From contig CP046177.1 of assembly GCA_014075215.1 (NCBI GenBank), positions 62,001-126,000 of the forward strand: 64,000 bases of DNA, read 5' to 3'. Positions 18,107 through 25,014 of this stretch are shown here, piece after piece. Within the stretch, counting starts at the first letter, position 1; each line of letters opens with the position of its first letter. The translations under genes were made by a program, and so were the position numbers. The DNA is from Flavobacteriaceae bacterium (GTDB taxonomy: Bacteria; Bacteroidota; Bacteroidia; Flavobacteriales; Flavobacteriaceae). The notes under the pieces were generated by a model that had not been told where the DNA came from, did not search any database, and worked only from the letters and a program-made list of their open reading frames with translations.

Positions 18107-19495
18107 CTATTTAGACAACTCTGTAAAATAGTTGTAAAAATAAGGAATGGTTTCAATACCCTTTAAGTAGTTAAAAATACCAAAATGTTCATTAGGCGAA
18201 TGAATCGCATCACTGTCCAAACCAAACCCCATTAAAATGGTTTTACTTTTTAACTCTTTTTCAAATAGCGAAACAATAGGGATACTTCCGCCACCCCTTT
18301 CTGGAATAGGAATCTTTCCAAAAGTTTTTTCGTAAGCTTTCTTTGCTGCCTGGTATCCGATAGTATCCATTGGAGTTACATATGCTTGCCCTCCATGATG
18401 CGGGGTTACTTTTACTTTTGTCGATTTTGGCGCAATATTTTTAAAATGATTCGTAAACAATTCGGTAATTCTATACCAATCCTGATTTGGCACCAGACGC
18501 ATTGAGATTTTTGCAAATGCTTTGGAAGGAATCACCGTTTTTGCCCCTTCCCCGGTATAACCACCCCAAATTCCATTTACATCTAAAGTAGGTCGAATGG
18601 AGTTTCTTTCATTGGTAGTATAACCTTTTTCTCCGTACACATCTTCAATAGCCAAAGCCTTTTTATATTGTTCCAAAGAAAAAGGAGCTTCTGCCATTGC
18701 ATCTCTTTCTGCTCTTGATAATTCTTCCACATTACCATAGAAACCGGGAATGGCAATCACATTATTTTCATCATGTAGCGATGCAATCATCTTCGCTAAA
18801 ATATTGATCGGATTTGCCACTGCTCCACCATATAACCCCGAATGCAAATCTCTATTCGGTCCCGTTACTTCAACTTCAACATAACTCAATCCGCGTAAAC
18901 CTGTAGTGATAGAGGGTTGTGTATTACTGATCATCCCGGTGTCAGAAATCACAATAATATCATTTGTTAATTTTTCTTGATTTCGTTTGACAAACCAACT
19001 CAAACTCTCCGATCCGATTTCTTCTTCACCCTCTATCATAAACTTTACATTACAGGGAAGGTTTTCTGTTGAAATCATATACTCTACTGCTTTTACGTGC
19101 ATGTACATTTGTCCTTTATCATCACAAGAACCACGTGCAAAAACAGCTCCTTCCGGATGTATGTCCGTTTTCTTTATCACAGGTTCAAATGGAGGAGCAT
19201 CCCATAGTTCCAAAGGATCAGCAGGCTGCACGTCATAGTGCCCGTATACCAAGACAGTAGGCAGTGAAGCATCAATAATTTTTTCACCGTAGACAATAGG
19301 ATAGCCGGGTGTTTCACAGGTCTCTACAAAATCACATCCTGCTTTTTCCAAACTTTTTTTAACGATATCAGCTGCATTTAGTATATCTTGCCGGTAAGCT
19401 GAATCTGCACTGATAGAAGGAATTTTTAAAAGCGTAATAAGCTCATTGATAAAACGATCTTTATGCGTTTCTATATAGGTTTTTATATCTGACAT
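18107..19495 (-). CDS. M20-family dipeptidase
   Basis: 462 residues, a zinc metallopeptidase of the M20/M25/M40 family (CNDP/PepV-like dipeptidase). Metal and catalytic motifs: VLVYGHYDVQPAD (His, Asp), FARGSCDDKGQM (bridging Asp) and MIEGEEEIGSESL (catalytic Glu pair). The dimerisation domain is around 200-310 and the C-terminal GGGSIPIVSLFE and DAIHSPNEHFG carry the last zinc ligand region. No signal peptide, so probably cytosolic peptide turnover. Convergent with valS, with a 25-bp gap. Confidence 0.92.
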   Translation of the reverse strand: MSDIKTYIETHKDRFINELITLLKIPSISADSAYRQDILNAADIVKKSLEKAGCDFVETCETPGYPIVYGEKIIDASLPTVLVYGHYDVQPADPLELWDAPPFEPVIKKTDIHPEGAVFARGSCDDKGQMYMHVKAVEYMISTENLPCNVKFMIEGEEEIGSESLSWFVKRNQEKLTNDIIVISDTGMISNTQPSITTGLRGLSYVEVEVTGPNRDLHSGLYGGAVANPINILAKMIASLHDENNVIAIPGFYGNVEELSRAERDAMAEAPFSLEQYKKALAIEDVYGEKGYTTNERNSIRPTLDVNGIWGGYTGEGAKTVIPSKAFAKISMRLVPNQDWYRITELFTNHFKNIAPKSTKVKVTPHHGGQAYVTPMDTIGYQAAKKAYEKTFGKIPIPERGGGSIPIVSLFEKELKSKTILMGFGLDSDAIHSPNEHFGIFNYLKGIETIPYFYNYFTELSK

Positions 19496-19548
19496 GATTT
19501 GTATTTGCTAGAGACCAAAAGTACATGAATTTTTTCATTTGAAAATTC

Positions 19549-19567
19549 AAAAAGTCTAAACGAGTTC
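19549..19567. repeat. Solo right end of MITE-like family 2
   Basis: AAAAAGTCTAAACGAGTTC matches the right terminal repeat of the elements at 20610-20770 and 26899-27057 (AAAAAGTTTAAATGAGTTC) with two changes. No left end is nearby. Confidence 0.5.
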
Positions 19568-19635
19568 TTTAATTAAAAAATACAAAATTTAGTTTTTTAC
19601 AGCAGAAAAGTAGTAAAAATTCCTACAAAAAGTAC

Positions 19636-19665
19636 TTTGCGATTTGAGATGAATACTTATATTTG
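19636..19665 (+). promoter_or_regulatory. Promoter of tRNA-Leu
   Basis: TTTG at 19636-19639 and TATATTTG at 19658-19665, spaced 18 bp, fit the Bacteroidota -33/-7 consensus. The tRNA begins 34 bp downstream. Confidence 0.65.
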
Positions 19666-19699
19666 CAGTCCGAAAGCTGAACATAGATTCAGTTGAGAT

Positions 19700-19781
19700 G
19701 CAGGCGTGGTGGAATTGGTAGACACGCTAGACTTAGGATCTAGTGCCGAAAGGTGTGAGAGTTCGAGTCTCTCCGCCTGTA
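19700..19781 (+). tRNA. tRNA-Leu (anticodon UAG)
   Basis: The acceptor arm GCAGGCG pairs with CGCCTGT. The D-loop is GAATTGGTAGACACG. The anticodon stem CTAGA/TCTAG encloses loop CTTAGGA with anticodon TAG, which reads CUA/CUN leucine codons. A long variable arm (GTGCCGAAAGGTGT) marks a class II tRNA. The T arm is GAGAGTTCGAGTCTCTC. CCA is not encoded. Confidence 0.95.
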
Positions 19782-19797
19782 CAAAAATAGAAGAAAT

Positions 19798-19823
19798 CCG
19801 AAGTCTTAGGACTTCGGGTTTTT
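19798..19823 (+). terminator. Rho-independent terminator of tRNA-Leu
   Basis: Stem CCGAAGTC / GACTTCGG with loop TTAG, followed by GTTTTT. The group II intron remnant begins 4 bp after it. Confidence 0.85.
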
Positions 19824-19826
19824 ATT

Positions 19827-20461
19827 GTGTGCCGTGCATGGTAATGCACTAGGTGGTGAAAGTCCGGATCAAGCAAAAAAGTTGTGGGGAAGACTTGAAT
19901 AAAAATTTTATCATTTCAGATTTTTTTTAAATGAATATCCATTAAATAACTGTTTATTAAGTTTTTAAACTCTATTGAATGATGCTTTTGCGATTGACTC
20001 AACTTAAATGTTTTCAATAATATCTTTAAAATCCCACAAGTTTTCGGATTGATCCGAACTTACATCACGCAGTAATGGTTGGATGAATTACTTTAGGTTA
20101 GCAGATATGCAGAAGCTGTTAAAGAGCATAGACGAGTGGTATAGAAGACGGCTTAGAATGGTTATTTGGAAACAATGGAAACAGATAAAGACCAAACTAA
20201 GGCATCTCACCAAATTGGGATTAAACAAATCTAAAGCTTGGCAATGGGCAAACATAAGGAAGAGTTATTGGCATACAGCTAACAGCTTTATACTTGCCAC
20301 TACCATTACCACAGATCGACTTAGACAAGCAGGCTACATATTTATGCTGGATTATTACCAAAAGGTCAGAGTTAAAACTTAAGGAATCGCCCAGTACGGA
20401 ATCGTATGCTAGGTGGTGTGAGAGGACAGATAGGGAAATAATCCCTATCTTCCTACTCGAT
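19827..20461 (+). mobile_element. Group II intron remnant (class C-like)
   Basis: The 5' end GTGTGCCGTGCATGG and following GCACTAGGTGGTGAAAGTCC match the start of bacterial group II intron RNAs (GUGYG, domain I). The 3' end has a domain V/VI-like region (AGTACGGAATCGTATGCT, GGTGGTGTGAGAGG, a stem AGATAGGGA/TCCCTATCT, terminal CTCGAT). Between them lies only the C-terminal part of the maturase. At about 635 bp it is roughly a third of a full intron, so most of the ORF and some RNA domains are lost. Its place just after a terminator hairpin is the known habit of class C introns. Confidence 0.8.
20053..20382 (+). pseudogene. Group II intron maturase, C-terminal fragment
   Basis: The open frame from 20053 reads SELTSRSNGW then MNYFRLADMQKLLKSIDEWY, RRRLRMVIWKQWKQIKTKLR, HLTKLGLNKSKAWQWANIRK and LRQAGYIFMLDYYQKVRV. 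This is the maturase (domain X) end of a group II intron-encoded reverse transcriptase. All seven RT blocks are missing upstream. In intact relatives NGWG is followed by a stretch before GWxxYF, so an internal deletion joining the two GW motifs is likely. No endonuclease domain follows, as in class C introns. Confidence 0.85.
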
Positions 20462-20921
20462 TAAAAAACAAATAAATATAAAGAATGAAGAAAATAGTGT
20501 TATGTAATTTAATTATGGAGTTTACAACATTTATACAGATATGGTAACACCTCATGCTTCAGTTATATTAAATTTGATAAAAACAACTAATTGTGTGATT
20601 TGATTCCTTGAACTCATTTAAACTTTTTGGATGTAAGCGAACATTAGAAGTTTTTAGTTCTGTTGAAGGCTTTTTTGAGTTGCATAGGCAGCGCTACGGA
20701 AGGAAAAAAAGACAAAAACAGAGCGGAAAACAGTAATTTTTTAGCAAATTGAAAAAGTTTAAATGAGCTCCTTTTCAAACCATCAAAACTTTTGATATAT
20801 TTATTTTAAAATCCTGCTAACTTAATTATTACGGACGGGTTTTTTTGTGCAGAAAAATAATTTAAGTGAAAAATAATAAATGATGTAGCAGTAAGTATTG
20901 TTTTAGCAATTTGTAAGTATC
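20462..20921. other. Intergenic stretch, 460 bp
   Basis: No gene is supported. The stretch contains one MITE-like element (20610-20770, listed separately); the rest is AT-rich with no recognised signal. Confidence 0.5.
20610..20770. repeat. MITE-like element, family 2, copy 1
   Basis: 161 bp bounded by inverted repeats GAACTCATTTAAACTTTTT (20610-20628) and AAAAAGTTTAAATGAGCTC (20752-20770), 18 of 19 matching. Interior features GTAAGCGAACATTAGAAG, TTGAAGGCTTTTTTGAGTTG and GGCAGCGCTACGGAAGG recur in the copy at 26899-27057. There is no ORF. Confidence 0.8.
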
Positions 20922-21125
20922 GTGTCATTTTCACAAACAAGTATTGGTACCATAACACCTGATCCTTCTGCTATATTGGATATAGCAAGTACAACAAAAG
21001 GGTTTACTACCACGGGTGAAGTACAAATAAAAGGGATTGTTTCTTCGGTGGAAGGGTTGGTTATATATTGTACGGACTGTAGCCCGGAAGGATTAGCTTA
21101 TTTTCGATATAATTATTCTTTTTGA
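20922..21125 (+). pseudogene. Fragment of a Bacteroidota surface/adhesin-like protein
   Basis: 67 residues: SFSQTSIGTITPDPSAILDI, ASTTKGF, then VEGLVIYCTDC. This is the characteristic N-terminal region of secreted Bacteroidota proteins that begin xxxVGINTxxPxxSAxLDIxSTxKGxL. Those proteins run for hundreds of residues; here the frame ends just after the first module. The GTG start lies mid signal peptide, and a possible leader (VSIVLAIC) is in another frame. Probably a dead relic rather than a functional short protein. Confidence 0.55.
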
Positions 21126-21220
21126 TATTAAAGCGTGTCAACCTAACGAACAATAACCAATTTAAGTTATCTCTTCTTTAGTAATTATTCTCTATTTTTG
21201 GGAAGCTTTAAAAAGTACGT

Positions 21221-21919
21221 ATGAATAATAACGATATAAAAATTTTATTGGTAGATGATGAACCGGATATTTTAGAGATTGTAAATTATAATCTGAAAAA
21301 TGAAGGGTATCAGGTACTCACTGCAAAAAATGGTTTGGAAGCTGTAAATACAGCTAAGAAATTAGTTCCGCATTTGATATTATTAGATATTATGATGCCT
21401 GAAATGGATGGTATTGAAGCTTGTGAAAAAATAAGAAAGATAAAAAGTTTAGAGGAAGTAATTATTGCTTTTCTAACCGCAAGAGGAGAAGATTACTCCT
21501 TGGTAGCCGGATTTGAAGCGGGTGCTGATGATTATATTACAAAACCTGTAAAACCTAAAGTGTTAGTGAGCAAAGTAAAATCTTTACTAAGGCGGTTAAA
21601 AACCGATAAATTAGTTGAGATTTCTTCTAATATTGGAGATATTATTATAGATAGAGATGAGTATGTTGTTTTTAAAAGTGATAAAAAAATTGTACTTCCC
21701 AGAAAAGAATTTGAACTATTATCGTTGCTAACTTCCAGGCCGGGAAAAGTATTTAAAAGAGAGGTTATTTTAGATACTGTTTGGGGTAATGAAGTCGTCG
21801 TTGGCGGAAGAACTATTGATGTCCATATCAGGAAACTGAGAGAAAAAATAGGGGACAATTATTTTAAAACTGTAAAAGGAGTAGGCTATAAGTTTGTACT
21901 GGAAAATAAAGATAAATAG
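21221..21919 (+). CDS. OmpR/PhoB-family response regulator
   Basis: 232 residues. Receiver domain 5-120 with acidic pair D12/D13, phospho-acceptor D56 (LLDIMMPEMDG), T86 (FLTARG) and K108 (DYITKPV). The winged-helix effector domain at about 130-230 has FELLSLLTSRPGKVFKREVI, GGRTIDVHIRKLREKIG and TVKGVGYKF. It probably binds promoter DNA on phosphorylation by the kinase 12 bp downstream. It resembles PhoB/RprY regulators of Bacteroidota; the signal is unknown. Confidence 0.93.
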   Translation: MNNNDIKILLVDDEPDILEIVNYNLKNEGYQVLTAKNGLEAVNTAKKLVPHLILLDIMMPEMDGIEACEKIRKIKSLEEVIIAFLTARGEDYSLVAGFEAGADDYITKPVKPKVLVSKVKSLLRRLKTDKLVEISSNIGDIIIDRDEYVVFKSDKKIVLPRKEFELLSLLTSRPGKVFKREVILDTVWGNEVVVGGRTIDVHIRKLREKIGDNYFKTVKGVGYKFVLENKDK

Positions 21920-21931
21920 TTTTATCTTCTT

Positions 21932-22972
21932 ATGAAGTTTAAAAAAACGTATTCCTTTGCACTCTGGTCATCAGTGTATCTAACACTTATTTCTGTTATT
22001 TTAACACTTATATTTTATTTCTTTTTTTTCAAAAAAATAGATTTTTTAGTTATCCTTATTTTTCAAATTGCTTTTTTTTTCCTATCTTTTTTAATTATTC
22101 AATATAGGACAGAGCACTCTATATATGAACGTGTAAAAAAAATATACGATGAAGTTTCCATTCTAAATGCAGGAGACATAAGAAAGAAATCCATTACCAC
22201 AGATATTGAGACACTATCTAAAACAGTACAAGAGTTTGTTGAGGGAAAACGTATTGAAATTCAAAACCTTACTGAGCGGGATTCTTTTAGAAGAGATTTT
22301 TTAGGCAATGTTGCACATGAACTTAAAACTCCTCTTTTTACTGTTCAGGGATATATTTTAACACTATTGGAAGGAGCTGCTGAAGATGGGTTAATCAGAG
22401 CCAAATATTTAAACAGAACCGGGAGAGGAGTAGAGCGTTTAGTTTCTATTGTAAAAGATATGGATATGATTGCCAAACTGGAAACTGAAGGCATGAAAAT
22501 GAATTTTGAAATTTTCAATATTTTAGAACTTATTCAAAATGTCTTTGATTTACTGGAAATACGCGCCAAAAAAAGGAATATCACTTTGCAATTCGATAAG
22601 TTTTATGAGTTTTCTATTTTTGTAAAAGGAGATGTTAAAAGAATTGAGCAGGTACTCATTAATTTGGTGGTAAATTCTATTAAATATGGTAATACAAACG
22701 GCTTAACTACTGTTGGTGTAGAATCATATAATGAGCAAAAGTTTATCATCAAAGTAACAGATAATGGGGAAGGAATTAAGCAAGAGCATTTATCGCGTTT
22801 ATTTGAACGTTTTTATAGAGTAGATCAAAGTAGATCAAGAGAGCAGGGGGGTTCGGGTTTAGGCTTATCTATTGTAAAGCATATCGTGGAAGCTCATAAT
22901 GAAACTATTTTGTTAAATAGTATATATGGCAAAGGATCTGAATTTTCATTTACTTTAGAGAAAGCGAAATAA
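21932..22972 (+). CDS. Membrane sensor histidine kinase (PhoR-like)
   Basis: 346 residues. Two transmembrane segments (about 11-32 and 37-58) are joined by a very short loop, so there is almost no periplasmic sensor; the signal is probably sensed in the membrane or cytoplasm. HisKA with phospho-acceptor H129 (FLGNVAHELKTPLFTVQGY). HATPase_c with N box INLVVNSIKYG, G1 DNGEGI, F box LFERFYRV and G2 GGSGLGLSIVKH. Paired with the upstream response regulator as an operon. Confidence 0.93.
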   Translation: MKFKKTYSFALWSSVYLTLISVILTLIFYFFFFKKIDFLVILIFQIAFFFLSFLIIQYRTEHSIYERVKKIYDEVSILNAGDIRKKSITTDIETLSKTVQEFVEGKRIEIQNLTERDSFRRDFLGNVAHELKTPLFTVQGYILTLLEGAAEDGLIRAKYLNRTGRGVERLVSIVKDMDMIAKLETEGMKMNFEIFNILELIQNVFDLLEIRAKKRNITLQFDKFYEFSIFVKGDVKRIEQVLINLVVNSIKYGNTNGLTTVGVESYNEQKFIIKVTDNGEGIKQEHLSRLFERFYRVDQSRSREQGGSGLGLSIVKHIVEAHNETILLNSIYGKGSEFSFTLEKAK

Positions 22973-23052
22973 AAAGTAGTAGAGGTACCCTAAAGTAAAT
23001 TCACGGTATAGCATCATTAACACGCCCTAGTACATTTTATATATTTCACTAT

Positions 23053-23382
23053 ATGGAAACATCGGATAACTTTTTTGAAAGAGTATACCAATTAGCCCGT
23101 CTTATTCCTTACGGCAGAGTAACCAGTTATGGGGCCATTGCCAACTATTTGGGAGCAGCACGCTCCGCCAGAATGGTGGGTTGGGCTATGAACAGTTCAG
23201 GGAAATATGAGGACGTTCCGGCACATAGAGTTGTTAATAAAAAAGGACTATTAACAGGCAAACACCATTTTGGCGGAACTAACTTGATGCAACAATTGTT
23301 AGAAAATGAAGGTATTGTTGTAGTTGATAATCAGATTCAAAATTTAGAAAAAGTCTTTTGGGATCCAATGAAAGAGCTATAG
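23053..23382 (+). CDS. Alkyltransferase-like protein (ATL), Cys-less MGMT homologue
   Basis: 109 residues, the C-terminal DNA-binding domain of O6-alkylguanine alkyltransferases: FFERVYQLARLIPYGRVTSY, GAIANYLGAARSARMVGWAM, then VPAHRVV (55-61). The active-site motif of MGMT is PCHRV; here the cysteine is Ala57. Alkyltransferase-like proteins bind O6-alkylguanine, flip the base without removing the alkyl group, and pass the lesion to nucleotide excision repair. The length and KHHFGG tail fit this family. Its 3' end overlaps a Fic remnant on the other strand by 6 bp. Confidence 0.9.
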   Translation: METSDNFFERVYQLARLIPYGRVTSYGAIANYLGAARSARMVGWAMNSSGKYEDVPAHRVVNKKGLLTGKHHFGGTNLMQQLLENEGIVVVDNQIQNLEKVFWDPMKEL

Positions 23383-23653
23383 AAATGTGTTATCAAACTT
23401 ATCTCCCTTCCAATAACTTGAACTCTTATGATTAATAGCAATCTTTTTTAAAAACCCTTTCTTTACAAGGGCTTCCATATCTGTTCTGGCTGTCTGATTG
23501 GTTACTCTATACACATTTTGAATTTCTTTTACCGTAAAAGTTCTATTTGATTTTTTTCTATTTTAAATAGAATGTCAGCTTGCCTGTCATTGATGTTTTT
23601 ATATTGTAAAAATTTTGTAAGATTGTTCTCTTCTGGATATGCAACAAAAAATG
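23377..23653 (-). pseudogene. Fic-family protein, C-terminal remnant
   Basis: On the minus strand, PFFVAYPEENNLTKFLQYKN and INDRQADILFKIEKNQIELL run to a TAA. In a second frame TFTVKEIQNVYRVTNQTART, DMEALVKKGFLKKIA and SSSYWKGDKFDN follow to a stop at 23377. This is the winged-helix tail typical of Fic/DOC AMPylase-type proteins, with one frameshift near 23545. The Fic catalytic HPFxxGNG part is missing; the IS3 element sits where it would begin. Family assignment is moderately sure. Confidence 0.6.
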
Positions 23654-23663
23654 GTACAAAAAG

Positions 23664-24533
23664 TTAAGCTACATTTTTGATTTGATATAATTTTTCAAAT
23701 TCGATGATATTTTTGTAACCAAGAGCAGAATGTCTTCTGTATCTGTTGTACCAAGTTTCTATGTATTCAAAGACTTTAATTTGAAGACTTTTGTTGGATA
23801 TAAACTTATTGTCTATCATTAGTTCTGTTTTGATTGTTTTAAAAAAAGATTCAGCTACTGCATTATCCCAACAGTTTCCTTTTCTACTCATACTGGGTGT
23901 TACATGATAACTTTTAAGGATATTAACAAACGCATGAGATGCGTATTGTACACCTCGATCAGAATGAAAAATCATACCTTCACAAGGCATTCTGTTGTTT
24001 ACAGCCATTCTCCATGCAGCAATGATAGTTTGTCTTGCTTTGAGTCCATTGCTCAAAGACCAACCAATGACTTTACGATCAAACAGGTCAATAATTACCG
24101 TTAAGTACAGCCATCCTTGTGCAGTCTTTAAATAGGTAATATCAGAAACCCATTTCTGTGCAGCAGCGGTAGCTTTAAAATCTCTATCCAATACATTATC
24201 AGCTACTGGATATTGATGCTTAGAATCTGTCGTGACAACAAATTTCTTTTTACGAACTGCTTTAATCCCGTGTTTTTTCATCAATCGTGCTACCCTAGAC
24301 CTAGATACTTTAAACCCTTTAGCTTTGAGTTCCTCTGTAATTCTAGGACTTCCATAAGTAGATTTACTTCGCTCACAGATACGGTGAATCTCAGAGAGTA
24401 GCATACGATTTTTTCCATCTCTATCTGATGGAACATAATTCTTACTCCTGTAATAACTGTTTCTACTAATTTTAAAAATTTTACACATCTTCCCAACCGG
24501 ATATTCTCTACTGTAATCTTTGATAAATTTCAA
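23664..24533 (-). CDS. IS3-family transposase OrfB
   Basis: 289 residues, with an HTH_21 region (YRSKNYVPSDRDGKNRMLLS, SKSTYGSPRITEELKAKGF) and an rve integrase core. DDE residues: WVSDITYLKT (Asp), IFHSDRGVQYAS (Asp) and DNAVAESFFKTIKTEL (Glu). C-terminal ETWYNRYRRHSALGY is standard. It overlaps orfA by 4 bp. It is probably made mostly as an OrfAB fusion through a -1 frameshift at the slippery A6G upstream. Intact. Confidence 0.95.
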   Translation of the reverse strand: MKFIKDYSREYPVGKMCKIFKISRNSYYRSKNYVPSDRDGKNRMLLSEIHRICERSKSTYGSPRITEELKAKGFKVSRSRVARLMKKHGIKAVRKKKFVVTTDSKHQYPVADNVLDRDFKATAAAQKWVSDITYLKTAQGWLYLTVIIDLFDRKVIGWSLSNGLKARQTIIAAWRMAVNNRMPCEGMIFHSDRGVQYASHAFVNILKSYHVTPSMSRKGNCWDNAVAESFFKTIKTELMIDNKFISNKSLQIKVFEYIETWYNRYRRHSALGYKNIIEFEKLYQIKNVA

Positions 24534-24829
24534 TACTTCCGATCGCTCTTGGAGAAGATGCTCACGGCCTTTTTTAAGATATCCCGCTCCATGGTAACAT
24601 CCTTGAGCTGTTTACGTAATCGCTCTAACTCTTTCTGATCTTCTGTGAGTTGTTTGACGCCATTACCGCTAAAAGCTAAATCAGGACGCTGTTCTAATTC
24701 TCTACGCCATCTGTAAATAAGATCTGCACTGATTCCCAATTCCATGGCAATCTGCTTTGTGTTACCTCGTACATTGCTTAATTCTACTGCTTTAATTTTA
24801 AACTCTTTACTGTATTTTCTTCGTTTCAT
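24530..24829 (-). CDS. IS3-family OrfA (HTH_Tnp_1)
   Basis: 99 residues. The helix-turn-helix KRRKYSKEFKIKAVELSNVR, GNTKQIAMELGISADLIYRW is followed by a leucine-zipper-like stretch (KELERLRKQLKDVTMERDIL) used for multimerisation. The C-terminus overlaps orfB. In the orfA frame KKAVSIFSKSDRKY follows the slippery site; after a -1 shift the frame reads GREHLLQERSEVLKFIKDY into OrfB. Confidence 0.93.
   Translation of the reverse strand: MKRRKYSKEFKIKAVELSNVRGNTKQIAMELGISADLIYRWRRELEQRPDLAFSGNGVKQLTEDQKELERLRKQLKDVTMERDILKKAVSIFSKSDRKY
24569..24575 (-). promoter_or_regulatory. Slippery A6G heptamer for -1 frameshift
   Basis: AAAAAAG on the minus strand, 36-45 bp before the orfA stop. The -1 frame is open straight into orfB, so a fused OrfAB transposase can be made as in other IS3 elements. 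Confidence 0.75.
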
Positions 24830-24887
24830 ATGGTTAAGTTATTTTAGATAAAATTAGCTTAACTCTTTGTCACTCTAAATGTAGCAA

Positions 24888-24995
24888 GTCCATCGACGAA
24901 TTGAAAGTGGCAGAACGAACCCTACAGTTAAAACATTACTTAGAATAGCCGAAGGTTTGGATATTGATTTTTTAGACTTGTTTAAAACTTTTTAA
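24888..24995 (+). pseudogene. XRE-family regulator, C-terminal fragment
   Basis: The plus-strand frame reads HRRIESGRTNPTVKTLLRIA then EGLDIDFLDLFKTF and a stop: the second half of an HTH_3 domain. The N-terminal helices are missing because the IS3 end lies 16 bp upstream. Relic of a small regulator gene. Confidence 0.7.
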
Positions 24996-25014
24996 TTGAG
25001 AAAAGAAGAAGTTT

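Larger units (their letters stand above)
23654..24872 (-). mobile_element. IS3-family insertion sequence
   Basis: Inverted ends: ACAAAAAGTTAAGCTA at 23656-23671 and its near-complement at 24855-24870 (ACAAAGAGTTAAGCTA), one mismatch. Two overlapping genes, orfA and orfB, lie inside. About 1.2 kb, as usual for IS3. No convincing target duplication was found: the left flank is a Fic remnant and the right flank a different gene fragment, so sequence next to the IS has probably been deleted. Confidence 0.85.

Noticed and set aside
23641..24885. A target duplication for the IS3 element
   Set aside because: AAATG occurs near both ends but not directly next to them; flanks belong to different genes.
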